Made by a program: the position numbers and the translations under genes. From Nageia nagi (taxonomy: Eukaryota; Pinophyta), in assembly GCA_050084985.1 (NCBI GenBank), contig JBITNC010000001.1:174530001-174594000 (forward strand): a stretch of 64,000 bases of DNA, read 5' to 3'. Shown here in pieces: positions 23,271-35,900 of the stretch. Under the pieces are notes generated by a model, which had not been told where the DNA came from, did not search any database, and was given only the letters and a program-made list of their open reading frames with translations. Every line of letters begins with the position of its first letter. Within the stretch, counting starts at the first letter, position 1.

Positions 23271-24769
23271 CTATGAAACTCCATGATTATCTATATCTTT
23301 GAAGTATTTATGTTGGTTTGTGTTGAAGAGAGCTTTTTAATGATGTGTTCAACCAATGTTTGTAGTATGTGAGAGTTTCATTTTTGCACTACCATTATCA
23401 ATCGAGTCATAGTCAACCTTGAATGAATTTGAATCTAGCATATGGAAGCAAAAATTTGAATGCTTATTTGTAGTGGAAAATAGATACATGATGATATATT
23501 TGATGCTGGCATCTATTTGACCAATGTAACGAAAGAGTATGGTGTATACCATTATAAGGACCTATCATGGAAAGAAACCAAGGGCACTATGCATGTATTG
23601 TTTAAAGGAGTTTAAGTGTTGTACAAATTATTTTGAATATGAACTAACATTTTTTTAAGATGATGTAATGTTTGATGTTAAGAAACCATTGTATTAGCCT
23701 AATGTGATCTTTGAATTTATATTTATCATAATTTGATAACATAGATGAATAATGTGAAGTGTAAGAATTTAAATTTCTCTTGCGTAGCATAGAAGGATAT
23801 GACATCGTGTAAGAAGTGTGAAGACAATGAAGTATTTTTCTCATTGTTGCATTAGAGCCTACCAGGGTGTGAGAAGAAGAAACCTACCAAATGTTATTTT
23901 GCATTCATAGAAGCTTGACATCTTCTCTTGATTAGCCTATGGGGAAGTGAAACGCAAGTGCTTAATTTTTTATTTTAAATATTTGTTGGGTGCCTAAAGT
24001 ATTTAATCAACTAATATTTGTTATTCTTTTAAAGTCAGGGTTTGAATTTGTTTTAGACTATTTAATATTGAAGTTTCACTTAAATAGCAAGAAAGGTTGA
24101 GTGGTGTATTGGTAAAGAGAATTGATTGTTCAAGAGAGATCTTGAGTTCAAATCATGTTAAAGATATTTTTATTAATGCTCTTCTTATCCTTTTAAATTA
24201 AAATTTGAAGGGTAATATTATATTTTTCAAAGTAATAAGATATGTATACACAAGGGTGTTATAATACACTTGTAGAGCATTTAGCTTCAATTAATCCTAA
24301 ATACTTTGATCGAGATGTTGAAAATTTTGGCCTTAAAGTGGTATTTTAGACACTAAATACTAATGTTATTGAACATCAATTATCATGCAAGCCTTCTATC
24401 AACACAAATGAAGAATTTTCTTTTGGTGAATATGCAACAAATCATCTTGATGGTCCTATTATAAATGATAGTGAACTAGAAGAGGAATCCATGGGTGAAA
24501 ATAATCTTGTATCAGATTTAGCTCTAGAGGATTATCATACCCAACAATTTTGAGGAGTATCAGTTTGATCCTATGGAGGTAGAACAAGATCCTACTACAT
24601 GCAGTCAAATGTAATATTTTATACTTTTTTACTTGAACTTTGTTAATGGGTAAAGAAAGCATATGAATAAAAAGCATTTTATATTTTTGATTTGAATTTT
24701 ACTCTTTGATATGAATGATATTTGAAAGTTTTTGAATCTTATCATGCACTCTCTTGTAAGAATAATTGG
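23271..24769 (+). other. Long copia-1 leader with unassigned sequence
   Basis: Between primer-binding site and gag. Holds the SINE-like tract and, at 24350-24540, an acidic open frame (INTNEEFSFGEYATNHLDG, LEEESMGENNLVSDLALED) preceded by TTTTAG. That stretch may be an exon scrap or part of an inserted element. Nothing here matches copia protein. Confidence 0.4.
24090..24170 (+). mobile_element. tRNA-derived SINE-like tract
   Basis: GAGTGGTGTATTGG (24100-24113) resembles a pol III A box and GAGTTCAAATC (24144-24154) a B box, spaced about 30 nt as in tRNA-derived SINEs. The rest cannot fold as a complete tRNA. Confidence 0.35.
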
Positions 24770-27700
24770 TGTTGTTCTGATCGATAAGGAAAATTGGTCT
24801 AAATGGTATTGAAAATTGAAAAATGGTTTGATATTTAATGACTTTTAGAATGCATTTGCACTAGTGATACGAAACCTATCCAACCTATGGATCCAAAAGA
24901 ACTAGTAGTTTGGTTTGCACTTAAGGCATATGCTCTCATTGCCACCTCCATTAATGAAGAAGTGAATAGACATATCTTATCTATCGATGATGCATGGTTT
25001 GCACTTAAGGCATATGCTCTCATTGCCACCTCCATTAATGAAGAAGTGAATAGACATATCTTGTCTATAGATGATGCATGGTTTGCACTTAAGAAATTGC
25101 ATGAATTGTATGATTCACATTCAAAGTTAGAACTTATTCAACTCTAATTGAAGTTATTTAACTTAACCTTGAAAGATAATGATCCTATGATGTTGTTCTT
25201 AGAGATTTGAGCTATAATGCATGAATCAAAGTCACCAATGCAATGGTAGACATTAATTTGGCCATCACCATCAAAGCACTCTACCCCATGTTTTATACCT
25301 ACCTTGAGTCACTATAAGTAAGTGGAAAATTTAAGGCTCTAACCTTCGATGCTTTGGCTAAAAATTGCTAAACAAGAAAAGGATTTTGAGAAGAAAGTTT
25401 GTGATCCAATCCTTAACACTTTATGTCTTGCTCAAAAAGGGAGAAATGAATCTTATCATAGTGAAAGTAGTAACAGAGGTCATGGCAAGAGAAATTTCTA
25501 CAAGGGGAGTAGGCAAAATTCTAGTGATCAAGGCGATAAGGCACATCTACACTATGTTTGATGCAATCGAAATGGTCATGATTTGAGTACTTATTACACA
25601 CCTTGGGAGAAGATAAAAGAATATAGAGATAAATGAGAAAAATAAGGTGAGTAGAAAAAGGCTTCTTTATTTTCTCATTACATTATTATTGAATGAAATA
25701 TGGGTCTAAGTGACCTTTTGAATACATCATTCATATCTTGGAAAGATGTGTGGTTGCTTGATACTGGTGCTTCTTGTAATATGAGTTTTTGAAGGAATTT
25801 TTTTGAAGAAATCAATTTTGATATTTATAGAGCAATCTACTTTGTAGATAGATCACAACTCAAGCCATCTAGGATTGGATCCATCAAGCTTTGATTACTA
25901 GGGTATCAAGATTTCCTTCTTCATAATGTCTTCTATATTTTAGAACTTTGGTGTAATTTATTTTCTCTTGTTCTTATTCATCAACAAGGTCACTTTATTC
26001 ATATGTTTAATGAAAAAGTGGAGATAAGGTGATCATTTGACAATAAGGTTATCATGAGTGGTTTTGAATATGAGAAGTTGTTGAAGCTATAGGGTAACTA
26101 TGTCCAGTCTAAAAACTATTATTTTTTGGTTCATTAAGAAATAGGTACTCTTTCGTTCTATCTATTATGGCATGCTAGATTTGGGTATCTCAAATTTTGA
26201 TGATCTTCATTTGTTGAAGTAGTGAGGTCTTTTTGGTTTGCCCACTATTCCTAAGAACATTGAACCTTGTGAAGCATGCATCTTAGGCAAACATTGAAAG
26301 AAACCCTTTGTAAATACTACTTAGAGAGCATGTAGGAAACTTGAGCTCATTCACTTTGATATTTATGGTCCACTTACTATTGTTTTAGTTATTAGTAACT
26401 ACTATCTTATGAATTTCATTGATGACTATTCAAGGATGTGTTGGTTGTATTTTTTAAAACATAAGTATGATGCCTTTACCAAATTTCAAGAATTTCATGC
26501 TAGTGTAGAAAATGAAGCCTAAACTCATATTGGTACTTTTCATTTTGATAGTGTGGAGGAGTATACTTCTATTGAGTTTGAAGCCTATTTACATCACCAT
26601 GGAATCAAACATTAGATCATTTTCCCCTATAATCCTCAATAAAATGGTGTCACTAAGTGCATGAATATGAATCTTTTGAATATGGCACATGTAATGTTAT
26701 CTTTCAAATATGTGAAATTAATGGTTCGGGGTGATACAATTCAATGAGTTTTCTATTTTCAAAATAGATTCCCTTCTCATGCTCTTGTAGATAAGACTCC
26801 TTTTGAAATGTGGTTTGGTCATGTTCCTTCAATGCAAAATCTTAGGATTTTTATTTCCACTTGTTATGCCCTCATTTCTAAGGAACAATGCAACACAATT
26901 GGTGCCCAAAGTATAAAATGCATTTTATTGGGGTATTTAGATACTACCAAGGGTTACAAACTCTATGATAGAGTAAACAAGAAATTTCTCTTTGTCAGGG
27001 ATGTTATTTTCTTGGAATCTTCCAAGTCTAATGATGCAGTGAAGTGGCAACTTGATCATCTTGATTAGTTTACCAATGGATAAAGTTATTTTGAAGATAG
27101 TTATAAAGTTCTAAATATTTAGGGGGAAATCCCTATTATGACTAAAATTTGGAATCTACACTTGTTCCTGAAGAATAAGCACCTCCTCTAAATAATCCAC
27201 CTAGTTCATCAGATCATGTACCAAAAGTCCTGATGGATGAAGTGATAAAAGGTATTGGTAGGTTGAGCCTTGATGGGAGTGAATCTCCTCTTACTCAACC
27301 ATATAAGAAACTAATACCCTCACACAAAGTTCCAAAATGGGTCTCTTGAACACTTGAAGATATCCATCTTGATGAAATGGGAAAGATTGGAACATATAGT
27401 TCCTATTAGTATAGAGAACATAATGGAGTAGTAGAAGATTCATTTTCACATATTTCAAATGATGATTGGGAATGTGATTTTGATTTGGAATTGAATTATT
27501 ATGATGATTTTGAACTAACTTCCTTCAAAGAGGCTATTTTTCATGATGTTTGGAATGATGCCATGAAAATATAATTTGATGCTCTCATGAAGAATGGGAC
27601 ATGGAAGTTGGTGGATCCTTTATATGGAACAAGCCTACTGGATGCAAGTGGGTCTACAAGAACAAGTATGAATTTTATGGCTCACTTGAAAAATACAAAC

Positions 27701-28579
27701 CAAAGCTTGTGGCTAAGGGATATGCATATAAGTAAGGCATTAATTATGATGAGACTTTTTCTTCAATAGCCAAGTGGGCAACCATTCATTCTTTATTGGC
27801 TAAGTCAGTTCAGCATGGGTGGAAGGTATATCAAATGGATGTGAAGATAGCATTTTTGAAAGATAATTTGAAAGAAAATGTGTACATGAATCAACCTAAA
27901 GGATTTATAATTAAAATGAAGGAAGACAAGGTGTGTAAACTCATCAAGTTTTTGTTCAAACTTAAACAAGCATCTTGTGCATGGTATGAAAATCTTACTA
28001 AACATATTTTGAAAGTGAATTTCAAGTAATTTAATCTTGATGATACAACTTTATTTATCAAGAAAGTTGGCAAGATAGCTATGTATCTTGTAGTATATGT
28101 AGATGAACTCTTAATAATAGTGAATAATGATGGATTTATTGTATTAATAAAACAAGACTTGAAAAAGGGCTTTAAAATGACTAATATGGGGCATATTAAT
28201 TACTATTTGGGTGTTGAAGTGGTTCAAGCATATTGATATATTTTTATTTCTCAAATCAAGTATGTTGGTGAACTATTGAATAAGTTTGGCATGGTTGATT
28301 GTAATCCACTTTCCACTCAAATGGAATAAAATTTGAAGTTGAAATCTATAGAGGGGAATCAACTTGAGGATGCTACAAAATATAGATAGTCAATTGGAAG
28401 TCTCATTTATCAACACAAAGTATCATTTGATTCAATATCATGTAAATGCAAAAACCATTTCTTTGAAAATTTATTCTACTAAGGATCAAACTACAAACAT
28501 CTTCACAAAGGAGATTGGAAGAGAGAAGTTTGAGAGATTCAGAAAAATGTTCAAACTTACACCTACTCCTTCAGATTAA
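24770..28579 (+). pseudogene. Copia-1 gag-pol polyprotein relic
   Basis: Domains in order: gag (24770-25230), with 28 residues (WFALKAYALIATS to SIDDA) duplicated in tandem; a basic, Ser-rich linker where a zinc knuckle would sit (25440-25620); protease (WLLDTGASCNMS near 25755); integrase head LWHARFG (26168) and core (HFDIYGPL, FIDDYSRM); a C-terminal integrase piece at 26808-27068 (MWFGHVPSMQNLRIF, CILLGYLDTTKGYKLYDR); reverse transcriptase (WKVYQMDVKIAFLKDN, LFKLKQASCAWYENL, MYLVVYVDELLI); and the end of RNase H (STKDQTTNIFTKEIGREKFE) to TPTPSD. Catalytic losses: the reverse transcriptase YVDD box is YVDE and the integrase Glu region reads KCMNM. Most of RNase H is deleted near 28410. Many frameshifts and stops. 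Confidence 0.85.
24911..25078 (+). repeat. 84-bp in-frame tandem duplication in copia-1 gag
   Basis: TGGTTTGCACTTAAG begins at 24911, 24995 and 25079. The two 84-bp units are nearly identical (TTATCTATCGATG versus TTGTCTATAGATG), so 28 residues are repeated exactly. Confidence 0.95.
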
Positions 28580-28588
28580 GGGGGGGAA
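28575..28588 (+). other. Polypurine tract of copia-1
   Basis: GATTAAGGGGGGGAA lies directly before the TGTTGA start of the 3' LTR; it primes plus-strand DNA synthesis in retroelements. Confidence 0.8.
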
Positions 28589-28786
28589 TGTTGAAAATCC
28601 TAATCTTGAATGTATTAGGTGTTGCATAGATTAATAGTATTTTTATTTATTAATAATATATGATTATGTGGTAGTTATCCTAACCTCTTTCTTGGCCTCT
28701 TTTAAACATGAGTGCTTCATTGTATTCAGTATCTCTCTCATTCAATATATCATGGAGTTTTCTTTAGATCCCATGGGTCTTTTTCA
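28589..28786 (+). repeat. Copia-1 3' LTR
   Basis: Starts TGTTGAAAATCC and ends CTTTTTCA, followed by the TTGAT target duplication (28787-28791). Confidence 0.85.
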
Positions 28787-28810
28787 TTGATTAATATTTT
28801 TCATGTTTAG

Positions 28811-28997
28811 GGTAGACTTGTGCCTATATCCTTGGACTAATTGGAAGAATTAATAGAACCATCTATAATACGCTTTAGATATTCCAGATATTTTAATAGA
28901 TCTAAATGAAATCTTTGATCATGGAGATACCAATTCTAGAGAAGGGAGAAATGTTAGCAATGAAAATGCATAGTTAGAGATTCCACCATATGAGGAG
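28811..28997 (+). pseudogene. Exon B of the mini-exon gene
   Basis: Preceded by TTCATGTTTAG and followed by GTGAGC. 187 nt = 1 + 62 codons, which completes the two-base overhang of exon A and leaves phase 0. The frame reads CLYPWTNWKN, then DIPDILIDLNEIFDHGDTNS and LEIPPYEE. All four stops in it (TAA, TAG, TAA, TAG) can be explained as CAA or CAG with C to T changes. HGDTNSREG resembles the start of the following A-type mini-exons, so exon B may itself contain the ancestral repeat. Confidence 0.5.
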
Positions 28998-29100
28998 GTG
29001 AGCTTCAGATTCTTATTTATGTTCTTTAGTATTGCAATGGTTTTTGAAATTGATAATGTTGTTAACATTTAATACTCCATTTATTTTGTACCATGCAAAG

Positions 29101-29387
29101 AGGTGGTGATACCAATGCATTGGTAGAGAATGCTCGATCTTCTAATGTGATAAACTCTTATCATATTTTATTCTTGATATAGGAGGTGACCATATAAATG
29201 TGTATTGTAATGACATTAAATTACATAGCATTTATGAGATATTTTTTAAAATTGAAAAAGTTCTAAATACTTTGTAATCCACTTATTTTTCTCCACACAA
29301 GGACATGGTGAGACTAATGCATCAGTAAAGAATGCTCGATCTTTTGATGAGACAAACTCTTCTCATGTTTTGAGCTCAATACAAGAG
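29101..29387 (+). repeat. A-type mini-exons A1 and A2
   Basis: A1 (29101-29185, 85 nt) and A2 (29302-29387, 86 nt) share GAGACTAATGCA/GATACCAATGCA, AAGAATGCTCGATCTT and an end GGAG or AGAG before GTGACC or GTAAGC. Their following introns share CATATAAATG and TGTAATGACATTAAATTA. Period about 201 bp. A2 is open as NASVKNARSFDETNSSHVLS. Alignment with exon D (93 nt) suggests an ancestral 87 nt with 1-2 bases lost. Confidence 0.65.
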
Positions 29388-29694
29388 GTAAGCATATAAA
29401 TGCATATTGTAATGACATTAAATTAAATAGCTTGATCTTGTTGCCTAGTTATCTTATGGCATTGCACATATATGTATATTGCATTTATGCATATTGATGT
29501 TGTCATTTAGACACCTTTTATTTAGGATGTGGGAAATGCAATATAGGAAAATGGGAGATAGGAAAATGAATAAAATGTATATTATGGTAATAAGAATCAA
29601 GTATATAGTTTGTTCCTTATTCCACTCAAGAGCGAGCTTTGTAATGCATTTTGTACTTAATTTAATGTTTATCCTTCTATATGAGACATGAAAG

Positions 29695-30720
29695 TGCTAC
29701 ATAAATAATAAAAAGTTCAAAAGCAAATGTAGATGAAGGGAATGGAACACAAGAAAATGCAAATTGTGGTACTTCAAATCAGATATATAGTTTGTGTTTA
29801 CTGCTACTAAAGATCTAACCTTGCAAAGAGTTTTGTACTTAGCCTAATATTTATAGTTGTATTTATCATAATTCTATGTTACACACATTAGTGCTACACA
29901 GGTTAGTGCTATTGAGTGTATCACATAAGAAAATGTAGAAATTGTAGATTGTAAAACTTCAATTGAGGTATATAGTTTATTTGTACTATACTTGTAGCTA
30001 TTGTATTTGGAATATTATTATCATTGTACTTAGTTTAATATTTATCCTATGATGCCTTTATCCTACTATTTATCACTTATCATAATTATTTGTGAAATAG
30101 GAATGCAATCCATGCAAAAAATAAAAAGTTCAAATGCAAATGCATATCAAGGGAAGGGGACATAAGAAAATGTAGATCGTGGCACTTCAAATTAGGTATA
30201 TAGTTTATGTTTACTACCATTGAAGAGCCATCCTTGCAAAGAGTTTTGTACTTAGCTTAATATTTATAGTTGTATTTATCATAATTCTATGTTACATAGG
30301 TTAGTGCTATACATGTTAGTGCTATGAAATGTATCATGTAAGAAAATAAAGAAAATGTAGGTTATAGCACTTCGATTGAGGTATATAGTTTGTTTGTACT
30401 ATAGTTATATCTATTGTATTTGGAATATTATTATTATTGTACGTAGTTTAATATTTATCTTACAATGCTTTTATTATAATATTTATTATTTATCATAATT
30501 ATTTGTGAAATAGGAATGTGCCATGCAAAAAATAAAAATTTCAAATGCAAATGTGGATGAAGTGAAGGGGATACAAGAAAATGCAAATTGTGGCACTTCA
30601 AATCAGGTATATAGTTTGTGTTTACTTCCATTGGATAGCCATCCTTGCAAAGAGTTTTGTACTTTGCTTAATATTTATAGTTATATTTATCACAATTATA
30701 TGTTACAAAAGTTAGTTCTA
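29695..30720 (+). repeat. C-type mini-exon array, left part
   Basis: Alternating C1 and C2 units. C1: 29695-29782, 30101-30195 (95 nt), 30514-30606 (93 nt; protein ECAMQKIKISNANVDE then KGIQENANCGTSNQ). C2: 29887-29967 (81 nt), 30300-30380 (81 nt), 30711-30720 (cut by copia-2). Each is followed by GTATATAGTTTGT and an intron of 120-140 bp, with the preceding intron normally ending GAAATAG or TTACATAG. C1 plus C2 make a higher-order unit of about 413 bp. Confidence 0.8.
30716..30720. other. Target-site duplication of copia-2, left copy
   Basis: TTCTA here and TGCTA at 49329-49333 flank the element (one mismatch). Removing element and one copy rebuilds an 81-nt C2 mini-exon (30711-30720 plus 49334-49404), the same length as its neighbours. 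Confidence 0.75.
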
Positions 30721-31162
30721 TGATGAAATTAACCCTTTTTGAATTAATCTCTAATTTACCAAGATCTCAAGAAGGAACTTATAATATCAACATCATAGCA
30801 CAATCTAATCTCACAAATAACACAAGATATAAAGTAGTTCCTCCCTCCTTGGGAGTACATCCACTAACTAAGATCTTCTTATTCTCAAGGACCTCTCTTA
30901 TAGAATCTCTCCTTGCTCTCTCCAAACCCTAAACCTAAAGCAAATATTGCTTTACCATTGTAACATTATAATGAGAGAAGCGGTACTTCTCTATTTATAA
31001 TAATAAACCCACCCTTTAACCTCCCTTTAACTCAAAGGCAAGTTTAAAGGTGTTTCTATATTTATTCCTTTAATGCTTTAAGGTATTTAAAGATACTTTA
31101 AGTATTAAGTGAATTTACACTAAAGAGAAATATTACACAATATTACATTACAAATTCTAACA
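30721..31162 (-). repeat. Copia-2 3' LTR
   Basis: Matches the LTR at 48863-49328 through GAATTAATCTCTA, CCAAACCCTAAACCTA and AAAGAGAAATATTACACAAT. Next to it at 31163-31173 the minus strand reads ATTAAGGGGAG, its polypurine tract. Confidence 0.9.
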
Positions 31163-31334
31163 CTCCCCTTAATGTAATATTGGTATAGAGCATAAAGAAA
31201 GAAGAAAGAGAAATTAAGAGAGAGTTCTCCTCCAATGGGATACAAGCAGAGATGAGAACTTTTATATCTTTGAGAAATGAGCAAGATCTTATTTTGAGAC
31301 TCACTATAATACCATTTGATAAAATAGTTTACAA

Positions 31335-32983
31335 TACAATCATTAGCTATTGATCAGTATAGTGTAACCTCAAAGAGTTTGGTTTGGTTGAGTTCCCCAC
31401 TGCCCATAATGGTAGGTTCCTTGAGAGAGTAGAAGGTGGTGGGGATGCACTCATGTTGTCTTACTCCTCAATCTTCATATTATAGGCTAGTTCCTATCTA
31501 TTGTGAAGGTTTAAAGTAATAGAAAAGAGATAAAAAGGTAAATACCTACAAGGAAAAGATAAGTAAATTAAAGTAAAACTTAAAATAAGAAATGTACAAC
31601 CCAAGAATTGTAGCACAAGTAGCAATGCATAGCCAATATTAAGAATAGCAAGCTATCTTTCCCTTGGGGTATCACAATCATAATACACAACCATAATTTT
31701 AACAAAACATCTCACACATAACATTCACAAAAGTAATAAATAACCAATTGTTGCAAGAGGGAAAAGCATTATCTATTTGTATTATCATATGTGAAAGTAT
31801 CTTACAAATCTAGGCAAATTTGCTAAAATGTTCAACCTCTTTCATTTCTAATAGTTTATCATTTATACATTTTTCTCCCTAGTTGAGTGGTTGTATCTCA
31901 TTAATATACATAATTACTCATCTTGAATGAATTAATCAAAGCAAAACTATTCATAATAAATATTACAACTGTGTTAGATTACACAGTGAATAAGTAATGA
32001 TCACATGACTATCTGGGAATTTTCAATTTCTAAAAAGTCATGTCCAGAGAGCCATAATCCTTCTGACATATCATTGACTACTCCTTCTTTGGCCTTGTAG
32101 TTGATTGAAGATGACACTATAGCTAATTGACTAAGTACTTGTCTGCAACTTGATAGGTATGATTTGGTACTATGTTCTATTGGTAGCTATCCACTTCTCT
32201 GCAACTATGGATAATCCATATTGTAGATGTGAATAAATAGATTAATGGGGTTTTATGATTAATATATCAACTTATTTTGAGAAGAAACTACCATTTTTAT
32301 ATGGAAATGAGTTGAATTCAACACTTTAATAGGGCCCTAGGGGTCAAACACTTAAGATCAAGTGGACCTGAGTGTTATTTCTTACCCATTACTATTACCT
32401 TAGTCTAGTGGGTTTTATTTCCTTTATTTGGAATTTTTTGATGATCTAGCTCTTTCGGGACCCATTGATTTTAGCCAAAAATTGTGACATCATCACTCAA
32501 AATTGATGGGCTTTATTTAATATCTTCATGAATCATCACTTGCCATTACTTAATTTGGGATTTATTGATTTTAGCCATAATTTATGACATCATCTCTCAA
32601 AATCAATAAGCTTTGTTTGATATCTTAGACTTGCATTTACAATAACTCTTAAATACTTTGTATTTACAAAACTCCTAGATAATTTGTATTTACACAACTC
32701 TCAAATACTTTATATTTACACAACTCTTGGACACTTTGTATTTACACAACTCCCAAACACATTGCAAAGAAATTTACAAGGCAAAATATGTAAGACAAAG
32801 ACTTGCACATATAATAGCCAATTGTTAATAACACTCAAAATTCTTCAGATTAAAGGCTTATAGAAGATTCAAATTTCATGTTAAAGGGAATAGAATTAGA
32901 ATAGAAATAATTTGTGAAAATAATGAATAAATAAAAGAATGATAGTATTACCCCAACTCAAAGTGTAATTCTGAAGGAATACA
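31335..32983 (-). repeat. Gypsy 3' LTR
   Basis: Matches 43322-45023 (GGTGGTGGGGATGCACTCAT, AAGAAATGTACAACCC, GATAGTATTACCCCAACT). Outer border uncertain by a few bases. Contains a 26-27 bp minisatellite at 32620-32770. Confidence 0.85.
32620..32770. repeat. LTR minisatellite, left copy (26-27 bp unit)
   Basis: About five units of CACTTTGTATTTACACAACT plus CCCAAA-like ends. The right LTR (44630-44800) has about seven, so unit number changed after insertion. Confidence 0.85.
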
Positions 32984-32989
32984 ATCTTT

Positions 32990-35900
32990 TGGAAGCTCTT
33001 ACAGTCTCCACCTGCTAAAGAATAGGACCCACTACTTGTTGCTTCTAGTAGCCTGTTCAGATGTAGATTTGGTAGGAGTTTTAGGTGGTGGAATTAGCTC
33101 TAATAGGAGGAATGGGTGCATATTATTATTTAAATCCTTAATATCTTTATAGTCAACTTGTGATAGAATAAGGGATGGTTGAATCTTTACAGTATCTACT
33201 TTGAAGCCTATTAGAACATTCTCTAGCCTCCTAGCATGTAGGTACCTTGTGATTACCTCTTGAGTGAGGTTACTTATTTGTTGTAAATTTGAGATTTGAT
33301 TCTTAGAAAAGGATTTCTCAAGTAATTGAATGGTATATTCTACCCAACTAGTAGCACTACCCTATACATTCTATTCTTCCCATAATTTAGGAACTTTCAT
33401 CTCAATCAAGGAGTAAAAGAATTTATTAATGAATCCTAGCTCTGGTGTAAGCTAGTGTTTACCAATGTCCATGTTTAACACCAAATTTTAGAGTTCACAT
33501 ATATCCCATATCCTTCTTAAATATAACTATCTTTCTCTAGGAGTAATGGTTGCTATATCTTTCTCAGTCAGAACTCTTAACCAGCTCTGCATTTTTTCTA
33601 AAACTAACCTCGATATATATTAAGCAAATTGATGGAGGGAGGTCTATGTGTTGAACTACTTAATTGCTTATATTTCCTATTCCTTTAATAGATGCAAGTG
33701 TGATAATCTTACCATTTTATCTTTGACTTGCTCTACTAAGGATTTTTTGAAACCTTTTATGAGTAACAATAATTTTAAATTATCATCTAGATAATACTTT
33801 GTTGGCTACTATGATAGTTTGTAGGTCAACCTCAACTTGCTTGACCTTTAAGCATCTATGAATGTAGCATAAGATTTAATATTATGTATTATTTAATTTA
33901 TACCATCTAACTTAGCCTTTGTTATTATCAATCTCTTCTCAAATTCTAACTTTTACTTATCAAGCTTTGTAATCAAGTCTTTATTTTTATTTTGCAACCC
34001 AACCACTATTTTGTCTTTAAGAGAGTAGTCTTTCTTATACTAATCTATTTTTTTGTTTAATTTCTCTATCTTATTATCCATTACTTGAAGGCTTTTACCA
34101 ATCACCATTGAAGTATTTACAAGGAATTTGGATTTGTCAATTGCTGAAGCACTCTACATAGTTACATTAATTATTATCATTGGAGTAGTATCTAATTATC
34201 CTTTTTTGAAAGGCATCTGCACTATCTTAATGTCTCCTATATCTATTACTTTACTCAAAATTCTTAACTATTTCTCAGGGAGCATAGGAGGCTTATTAAC
34301 AAAAGTTGCCCAATCAATGGGCTCTATAATTTATCTAGGAGAAATGGATTTAATCTCTTCCTAGGAGGCTATATGAATTAAAGAATAGGGAGGAGTAATT
34401 ACATCTAAGGTAGATGTGATGACCTATTGTGTAGGTTCTGACTACTTTGAAGGCATAGAATCTTGAATTTATATTTCTTTCTCTACCTATTCCATGAACT
34501 TATTATCATCATCATTATCTTTATCCATTTGGTCAGAGTCTCTTTTCCTCTTGGATTCATCATCATCATCATCACCATCATCACCCAGTCCACCTCCAGG
34601 TGCAACTGCTATAGATCTACTAGCTTCAAGTACATTCCCTTTGCCTTGTTGAACTTGCATGCATTCCTTTTTTAAGGTTTCTTTATTCTCTAGGACTTCT
34701 TATTATTCCAAGACTTCTTGTTGAGCACCAGTATGTATGTTCTAAGGATCTTGTATTTCCTTAGTTTCAAAAAATTTTGCCTCTTTTATCACAACTCCTA
34801 AAGTTTCTTCTATGTTTTTTGGAGGTGGAGGTGCATTTCTTTGTGATATTAGCTAAGTGGAGCAAGCCTCCTTTACTAGTTTTTCCTCCTCTAAGGTTTC
34901 TTATTTCTAAGCAAGGGTTTGAATTCTCCTTCACTTTTTTGGAGAAGACTCCTAGGAAGTGGTAGCAGTATCTAAGGGATTTTGTTCTCCTTTATTTTCA
35001 TGCTTTATTGAGTTGGATGGTTGTCCTTGTTCTACCTATCTCACTCATGTAACTAATATTTCTTGAAAATAAGGAGGAAGAGGTTGGCCCAATTTTGGCA
35101 GAGGATCCTTGGTATATTTAGCATCTCAAAACCTATCATATTTAAATTTATCAAATAATTCACTCTTAATATGATGAATCTTTGTTATATATTCAAATTT
35201 AAATTTTGTGAAATAATATATTTTATTATGGCCCCACCCAAAACCTTCTCTTTATCCCCTCAAGGGTCAAACAAGGCTTGTTTAGGGGTGTAAGTTCCCA
35301 TTTAGGGTACATTTATGCTTCTTGCTCAAATTTATTTACAAAGTATTCTACATGAAGCCTATACTCATGGGAAAATGGGCATTTCTTATTTGACCTTATT
35401 ATTTTTTTCATTTCGCCTTAAGGGTCATACATCCATGGAACTTATACCATATTTAATTTGAAATTCTATACAAAGAATTCTATTATGCTATCTTTACAAA
35501 CTACTTCTAAAAGAGAAATTTTTAGTAGAAGCTGGTATATTTACAATAGATTTAAAGCTACCCTTGAACCCATTCTTGGTCTCTATGGCCCAAATTTGCC
35601 TTCCCATTTCTATAGACTATAGCTAAGGGTTTACATATTTAGGTAAGAAAAAGGGCTTTTGAAAAAACCTATACCTCATAATCACGGTGCAATCTTTGAG
35701 AAAGTACCAATCACTAACTTTGTTTCCTCCCTATAGCTCCTGCATTGCAATTTTGCATAGTCTGGTAGGGAGTCTTTTGATCAAAATTTTCACTATTGTT
35801 ACATATAATCTATCCATGAATTTGTAGTATGATCCATGCAATTTACTCAAAATTGGCACTATCAAGTCAATTGGTACTAGTCCAATGTTAGGATTTGTTA

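Larger units (their letters stand above)
23087..28786 (+). mobile_element. Copia-1: Ty1/copia LTR retrotransposon (5.7 kb, dead)
   Basis: Short LTRs (23087-23255; 28589-28786), perfect TTGAT target-site duplication, a Met-tRNA-like primer-binding site, a gag-pol relic (24770-28579) in copia order and a polypurine tract before the 3' LTR. It inserted into the intron between exons A and B of the broken gene. A 1.5-kb stretch between primer-binding site and gag is unusually long and contains a SINE-like tract (24090-24170), so another insertion is likely there. Confidence 0.85.

Noticed and set aside
24090-24170. A functional tRNA gene
   Set aside because: Only A- and B-box-like motifs are present; acceptor and anticodon stems do not pair.
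30523-30723. Stand-alone small gene of 66 codons (and the similar 50705-50917)
   Set aside because: Each is a C-type mini-exon read through into its intron; the repeat context explains the ORF.
31335-31345. A perfect 5-bp target duplication for the gypsy element
   Set aside because: Candidate flanks (TTAAC after 45023; TTTAC or TACAA before 31335) do not match exactly, so it is left unassigned.
34128-34965. Plus-strand ORFs with hydrophobic stretches suggesting membrane proteins
   Set aside because: They are the complement of the Asp/Lys-rich extra ORF of the gypsy element, which yields Ile/Phe/Leu runs.
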